From a bacterium (GTDB lineage Bacteria; UBA8248): a stretch of DNA of 8,331 bases. Each line of letters begins with the position of its first letter. Position 1 is the stretch's first letter. The stretch is taken from positions 1 to 8,331 of the forward strand of contig JAQBZT010000117.1 of NCBI GenBank assembly GCA_027622355.1, written 5' to 3'. The translations under genes were made by a program, and so were the position numbers. This document shows positions 5,709 through 8,331 of this stretch, piece by piece. The notes under the pieces are model-generated. The model did not search any database, had not been told where the DNA came from, and was given only the letters and a program-made list of their open reading frames with translations.

Positions 5709-6476
5709 ATGGTGGTGGTGGTGGTGGGTCTTTATCTGATTTCGACCATTGCGCACCTGTATTCGCTTTTCACCCAGCGGAGGACTCTCTACAACCTCGG
5801 GATCGGAACGCTGCTGCTGGGCTTTGCCCTCCACTCGGTGAAGCTGGGGAGCGTTTTTCTCTCGGGCGTGGAACTGGGGTGGGGAAGGTGGCTGAGCACC
5901 CTGGGCTGGGCGATCCTCTTTTTGTATGTACTCGTCTACTTCCGGTACAGGGATATCGCGTTGGGCGGCTTCGCCGTGCCGGCGGGTTTTCTCTTCGAGG
6001 GCTATGCGTCTGCCTTTCCCGGCGCCTGGGGAGCGGGCTCTCCCGAGGTGCAGGGTTATCTCCTGGCGGGACACGCGGTCCTGGCGATGCTCAGCGCCGG
6101 AGCCTTTTTCCTGCTCTTTGTTGCGGCATGGATGTACATCGTCCAGTCCCGGGAGCTGAAATCAAAGCGCCCCGGCATATGGCTGCAGCGCCTCCCGTCC
6201 CTCGATGTTCTCGATGACCTGAATCACAAAACGCTTTATTTCGGGTTCACATTCCTTACCACCAGCCTTTTGCTCGGATCCATGTGGGCCAAATCCACAC
6301 ATGGGACCTACTGGAGCCTTGACCCCGCCAAAACCTTGCCACTTGTCGTCGTTTGGTTTGGCTACGGAATTTTGCTGGTTTGCCGGGCAACGAGAAGCTG
6401 GAAGGGAGTGCGCTCGGCCGTTTTTTCTATTGTGGCTTTTCTCGCCGTGGTGTTTGCCATGGTCGGGCACTTGTAG
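5709..6476 (+). CDS. CcsA/HemX-type cytochrome c assembly membrane protein
   Basis: Integral membrane protein of the Cytochrom_C_asm family. CcsA members present heme for cytochrome c maturation; HemX members sit in hem operons and modulate HemA level in Bacillus. From the ATG at 5709 (255 aa) there are about eight hydrophobic segments (roughly 2-20, 31-52, 62-79, 85-98, 117-146, 175-195, 206-225, 235-253). Conserved His candidates are His42 in GFALHSV, His122 in GHAVLAMLSAG and His173 in LNHKTLYFGF. The Trp-rich loop is degenerate: W193 and YWSLDP (201-206) instead of the full WGxxWxWDPKE, which favours HemX-like over classical CcsA. AGGG at 5698-5701, 7 nt upstream, supports this ATG; an upstream TTG at 5580 would add 43 residues unlike the family. 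Five GTG codons directly follow the ATG. hemA starts 9 nt downstream, so they share an operon. CcsA-versus-HemX function cannot be settled from sequence. Confidence 0.85.
   Translation: MVVVVVGLYLISTIAHLYSLFTQRRTLYNLGIGTLLLGFALHSVKLGSVFLSGVELGWGRWLSTLGWAILFLYVLVYFRYRDIALGGFAVPAGFLFEGYASAFPGAWGAGSPEVQGYLLAGHAVLAMLSAGAFFLLFVAAWMYIVQSRELKSKRPGIWLQRLPSLDVLDDLNHKTLYFGFTFLTTSLLLGSMWAKSTHGTYWSLDPAKTLPLVVVWFGYGILLVCRATRSWKGVRSAVFSIVAFLAVVFAMVGHL
5712..5726 (+). repeat. (GTG)5 run right after the ccsA/hemX start codon
   Basis: ATG is followed by five tandem GTG codons encoding Val2-Val6 at the start of the first membrane segment. Each GTG is itself a potential in-frame start codon. Unit gain or loss would keep the frame. 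Confidence 0.9.
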
Positions 6477-6485
6477 GGGGTCTCC

Positions 6486-7802
6486 ATGTTTCTGCTCCTG
6501 GCCGGAGTCAGTCATCAGAGAACCTCGTTGGAACTGCGCGAGAAGCTCTACTTCGCTCCCGAGCGGCTGCAGGAAACTCTCGGCCGCCTCTCCCTCTACA
6601 ACGGGCTGGACGAGAAGGTGATCCTCTCTACCTGCAACCGGGTGGAAATATACAGCGCCACGGCCAACCAGGAAGAGGGCGTCGGTGCCATCAAGAGTTT
6701 TCTTTGTGAATCGGGTCACATTCGCGCCGAAGAGCTGACGCAGCATCTCTACATCTGCCACGGTGAGGACGTCCTGCGCCATCTCTTTCTTGTCGCGTCG
6801 AGCCTGGATTCGATGGTGATCGGGGAGCCCCAGATTCTCGGTCAGGTGAAAGACGCCTTCCGCATGGCGCGTGAGACGGGCCATGCCGGGAAGATGCTGA
6901 CCGATGTGTTTTCCCGGGCGTTCCGGGTCGCCAAAAAAGTCCGCGAAGAGACCGCGCTGGGTGAAAATTCAGTCTCGGTGAGCTCGGTGGCGGTGGACCT
7001 GGCCAAGAAAATTTTCGGCTCGCTGGAGGGCAGGACGGTCCTTCTCCTTGGAGCGGGGGAGATGAGCGAGCTGGCCGCACGCCACCTCATCACCCACGGC
7101 GCAAGGCAGGTTCTTGTCGCCAACCGGACGCTCTCCCGCGCCCAGACGCTGGCGAACGAGCTGGGCGGCCGCGCGGTCAGCTTCGACAACATCACGCGGG
7201 AGATGGCGGCCGCCGATATCGTGATTGCCTCTACCGGTGCGCCCCATATCGTGGTGACGAAAGAGATCGTCCGGGCCGCTCTCGAAGTCCGCCGCGACGC
7301 GCCGATCTTTCTCATCGACATCGCCGTTCCGCGCGACGTTGATCCGGCCGTCAACGACATCGAGAACGTGTTTCTCTACGACATGGACGATTTGCAAACC
7401 GTGGTGGCCGCGAACCTTCAGGGAAGGGAGAAGGAGGCCGAGCAGGCACGGAAAATCGTCGAGGTGGAGCTTGAGAACTACTCCCGGCGGATGCAGATGG
7501 AGGGGCTCTCCCAAACCCTGGTGACCATTCGGATGAACGTGGATGCCCTTCGGCGAAGCGAGCTGGAGCGCACCCTTGCGCGGCTGGGGCACCTCGAGGA
7601 AAAGGACCGCAAGGCAATTGAGGCGATGACCCAGGCCATCGTTAACAAAGTTCTGCACGGGCCGACCTCGGTGCTCCGGGCATTGGCGGAAGATGAGATG
7701 GATCAGGAATCCATCGATCTCGTGCATCGCCTGTTCGGGGTGGGCGGCATGGGGGACGACATCAATCCGATGAACCGGGGCAATGACGTATCGCCCTCTT
7801 GA
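6486..7802 (+). CDS. hemA: glutamyl-tRNA reductase
   Basis: Reduces glutamyl-tRNA(Glu) with NADPH to glutamate-1-semialdehyde, the committed step of C5-pathway tetrapyrrole synthesis, in the cytoplasm. The 438-aa protein is close to the family's usual 410-450. The catalytic domain starts LLLAGVSHQRTSLELREK; the active-site cysteine is Cys50 in ILSTCNRVE. HLFLVASSLDSMVIGEPQILGQVKDAF (in the 99-125 region) contains the conserved His99 and the substrate-binding loop. The NADPH domain has LLLGAGEMSELAARHL (187-201) and VANRTLSRA (211-219), followed by IDIAVPRDVDP (277-287). The C-terminal helical dimerisation domain (about 305-415) is complete. The start ATG follows GGGGG (6476-6480), which overlaps the upstream gene's TAG stop. 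The gene lies 9 nt after the ccsA/hemX gene and 30 nt before hemC, as part of one operon. No missing key residue. Confidence 0.97.
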   Translation: MFLLLAGVSHQRTSLELREKLYFAPERLQETLGRLSLYNGLDEKVILSTCNRVEIYSATANQEEGVGAIKSFLCESGHIRAEELTQHLYICHGEDVLRHLFLVASSLDSMVIGEPQILGQVKDAFRMARETGHAGKMLTDVFSRAFRVAKKVREETALGENSVSVSSVAVDLAKKIFGSLEGRTVLLLGAGEMSELAARHLITHGARQVLVANRTLSRAQTLANELGGRAVSFDNITREMAAADIVIASTGAPHIVVTKEIVRAALEVRRDAPIFLIDIAVPRDVDPAVNDIENVFLYDMDDLQTVVAANLQGREKEAEQARKIVEVELENYSRRMQMEGLSQTLVTIRMNVDALRRSELERTLARLGHLEEKDRKAIEAMTQAIVNKVLHGPTSVLRALAEDEMDQESIDLVHRLFGVGGMGDDINPMNRGNDVSPS

Positions 7803-7832
7803 AAGGCGGGATTTGCACTGACTCTTAAACTT

Positions 7833-8331
7833 TTGAAGGACATTCTCCGCCTTGGTACGCGTGGAAGCGCCTTGGCGCGGACCCAGACGAGCGGCGTTGC
7901 CTCCAGACTCCGGGCGATGTACCCCGGGCTCGAGGTGGAAGAGATTGTCATCAAGACGCGGGGGGATGAGATCCTCGATCAACCGCTCCACCAGGTGGGC
8001 GGCAAGGGACTTTTCGTCAAGGAGATCGAAGAGGCTCTTCTCGATGGGCGGATCGACGTGGCGGTCCACAGCCTGAAGGATCTTCCGAGCCTTCTCCCCG
8101 AGGGTTTGACCATCGGCGCCGTACCCGAGCGGGAGGCGCCTTGGGACGTACTGGTCTCCCGGGGCGGAGAGTCCATCCGCGGGCTCGCCCCCGGAAGCCG
8201 GGTCGGCACGAGCAGCCTCCGCCGGAGGGCGCAGCTTCGCCGCTACCGCAAGGACCTGGAGTTGGTGGACATCCGCGGAAACGTGGACACCCGCCTGCGG
8301 AAAGTCCGGGAGGGGGAGGTGGACGCCGCCG
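7833..8331 (+). CDS. hemC: hydroxymethylbilane synthase (porphobilinogen deaminase), 3' end beyond window
   Basis: Joins four porphobilinogen molecules into hydroxymethylbilane on a dipyrromethane cofactor. The first 166 residues (of the usual 300-320) are present. From TTG 7833: LRLGTRGSALA (5-15, Arg10 and Ser12), VGGKGLFVKEIEEALL (55-70), HSLKDLP (79-85) with Lys82 and the catalytic Asp83, GTSSLRR (125-131) and DIRGNVDTRL (146-155) with Arg148 and Arg154. The cofactor-binding cysteine lies beyond the edge. No ATG is available: TTG 7833 has no clear Shine-Dalgarno, whereas an in-frame CTG at 7818 sits 7 nt after AAGGCGGG (7803-7810) and would add five residues. The gene is in the same frame as hemA, separated only by the hemA TGA. 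The hemA-hemC order is widely conserved. Confidence 0.95.
   Translation, partial: MKDILRLGTRGSALARTQTSGVASRLRAMYPGLEVEEIVIKTRGDEILDQPLHQVGGKGLFVKEIEEALLDGRIDVAVHSLKDLPSLLPEGLTIGAVPEREAPWDVLVSRGGESIRGLAPGSRVGTSSLRRRAQLRRYRKDLELVDIRGNVDTRLRKVREGEVDAA

Noticed and set aside
6969..8069. 366-codon minus-strand frame over hemA and hemC
   Set aside because: Antisense to two confidently identified genes, including their catalytic motifs, and it crosses the hemA-hemC boundary. His/Arg-rich translation without a recognisable domain.

Overview
The window is an ordinary, densely coded bacterial chromosome segment, GC-rich by eye with two AT-richer gaps. It holds two divergent gene blocks. I see no tRNA, rRNA, CRISPR array, insertion sequence or phage gene. 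The lineage cannot be fixed from sequence alone. A PyrK-dependent class 1B PyrD plus a ccsA/hemX-hemA-hemC cluster fits Deltaproteobacteria-like or neighbouring phyla (Nitrospirota/Nitrospinota-type). A class I adenylate cyclase is best known from Gammaproteobacteria, so its presence here is mildly surprising.

Minus-strand block, read from about 5360 down to 1: pyrD (class 1B dihydroorotate dehydrogenase), pyrK (its FAD/[2Fe-2S] electron-transfer subunit, overlapping pyrD by 8 nt), a class II metallo-beta-lactamase-fold cyclic-nucleotide phosphodiesterase, then a large class I adenylate cyclase (cyaA) that runs off the left edge. The first pair makes orotate for pyrimidine synthesis. The second pair would make and destroy cAMP. 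A 90-nt AT-rich gap with two short inverted repeats separates the pairs, so the cAMP pair may have its own promoter.

Plus-strand block, from about 5709 to the right edge: a CcsA/HemX-type membrane protein, hemA (glutamyl-tRNA reductase) and hemC (hydroxymethylbilane synthase, cut by the window end). This is the start of a tetrapyrrole/heme operon in which a cytochrome c assembly-type membrane protein travels with early heme genes.

The divergent gap between the blocks (5360-5708) contains a very AT-rich promoter-like island and a GC-rich set of competing inverted repeats that would lie in the pyrD leader.

The most notable signal is an uninterrupted run of 13 G (coding strand) inside cyaA, at what looks like the junction between the catalytic half and the C-terminal regulatory half. 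Loss or gain of one G would truncate the enzyme shortly after the catalytic half. This is a candidate slippage switch on cAMP synthesis, next to a dedicated cAMP phosphodiesterase. Several genes (pyrD, the phosphodiesterase, hemC) lack an ATG start, which affects start assignment.
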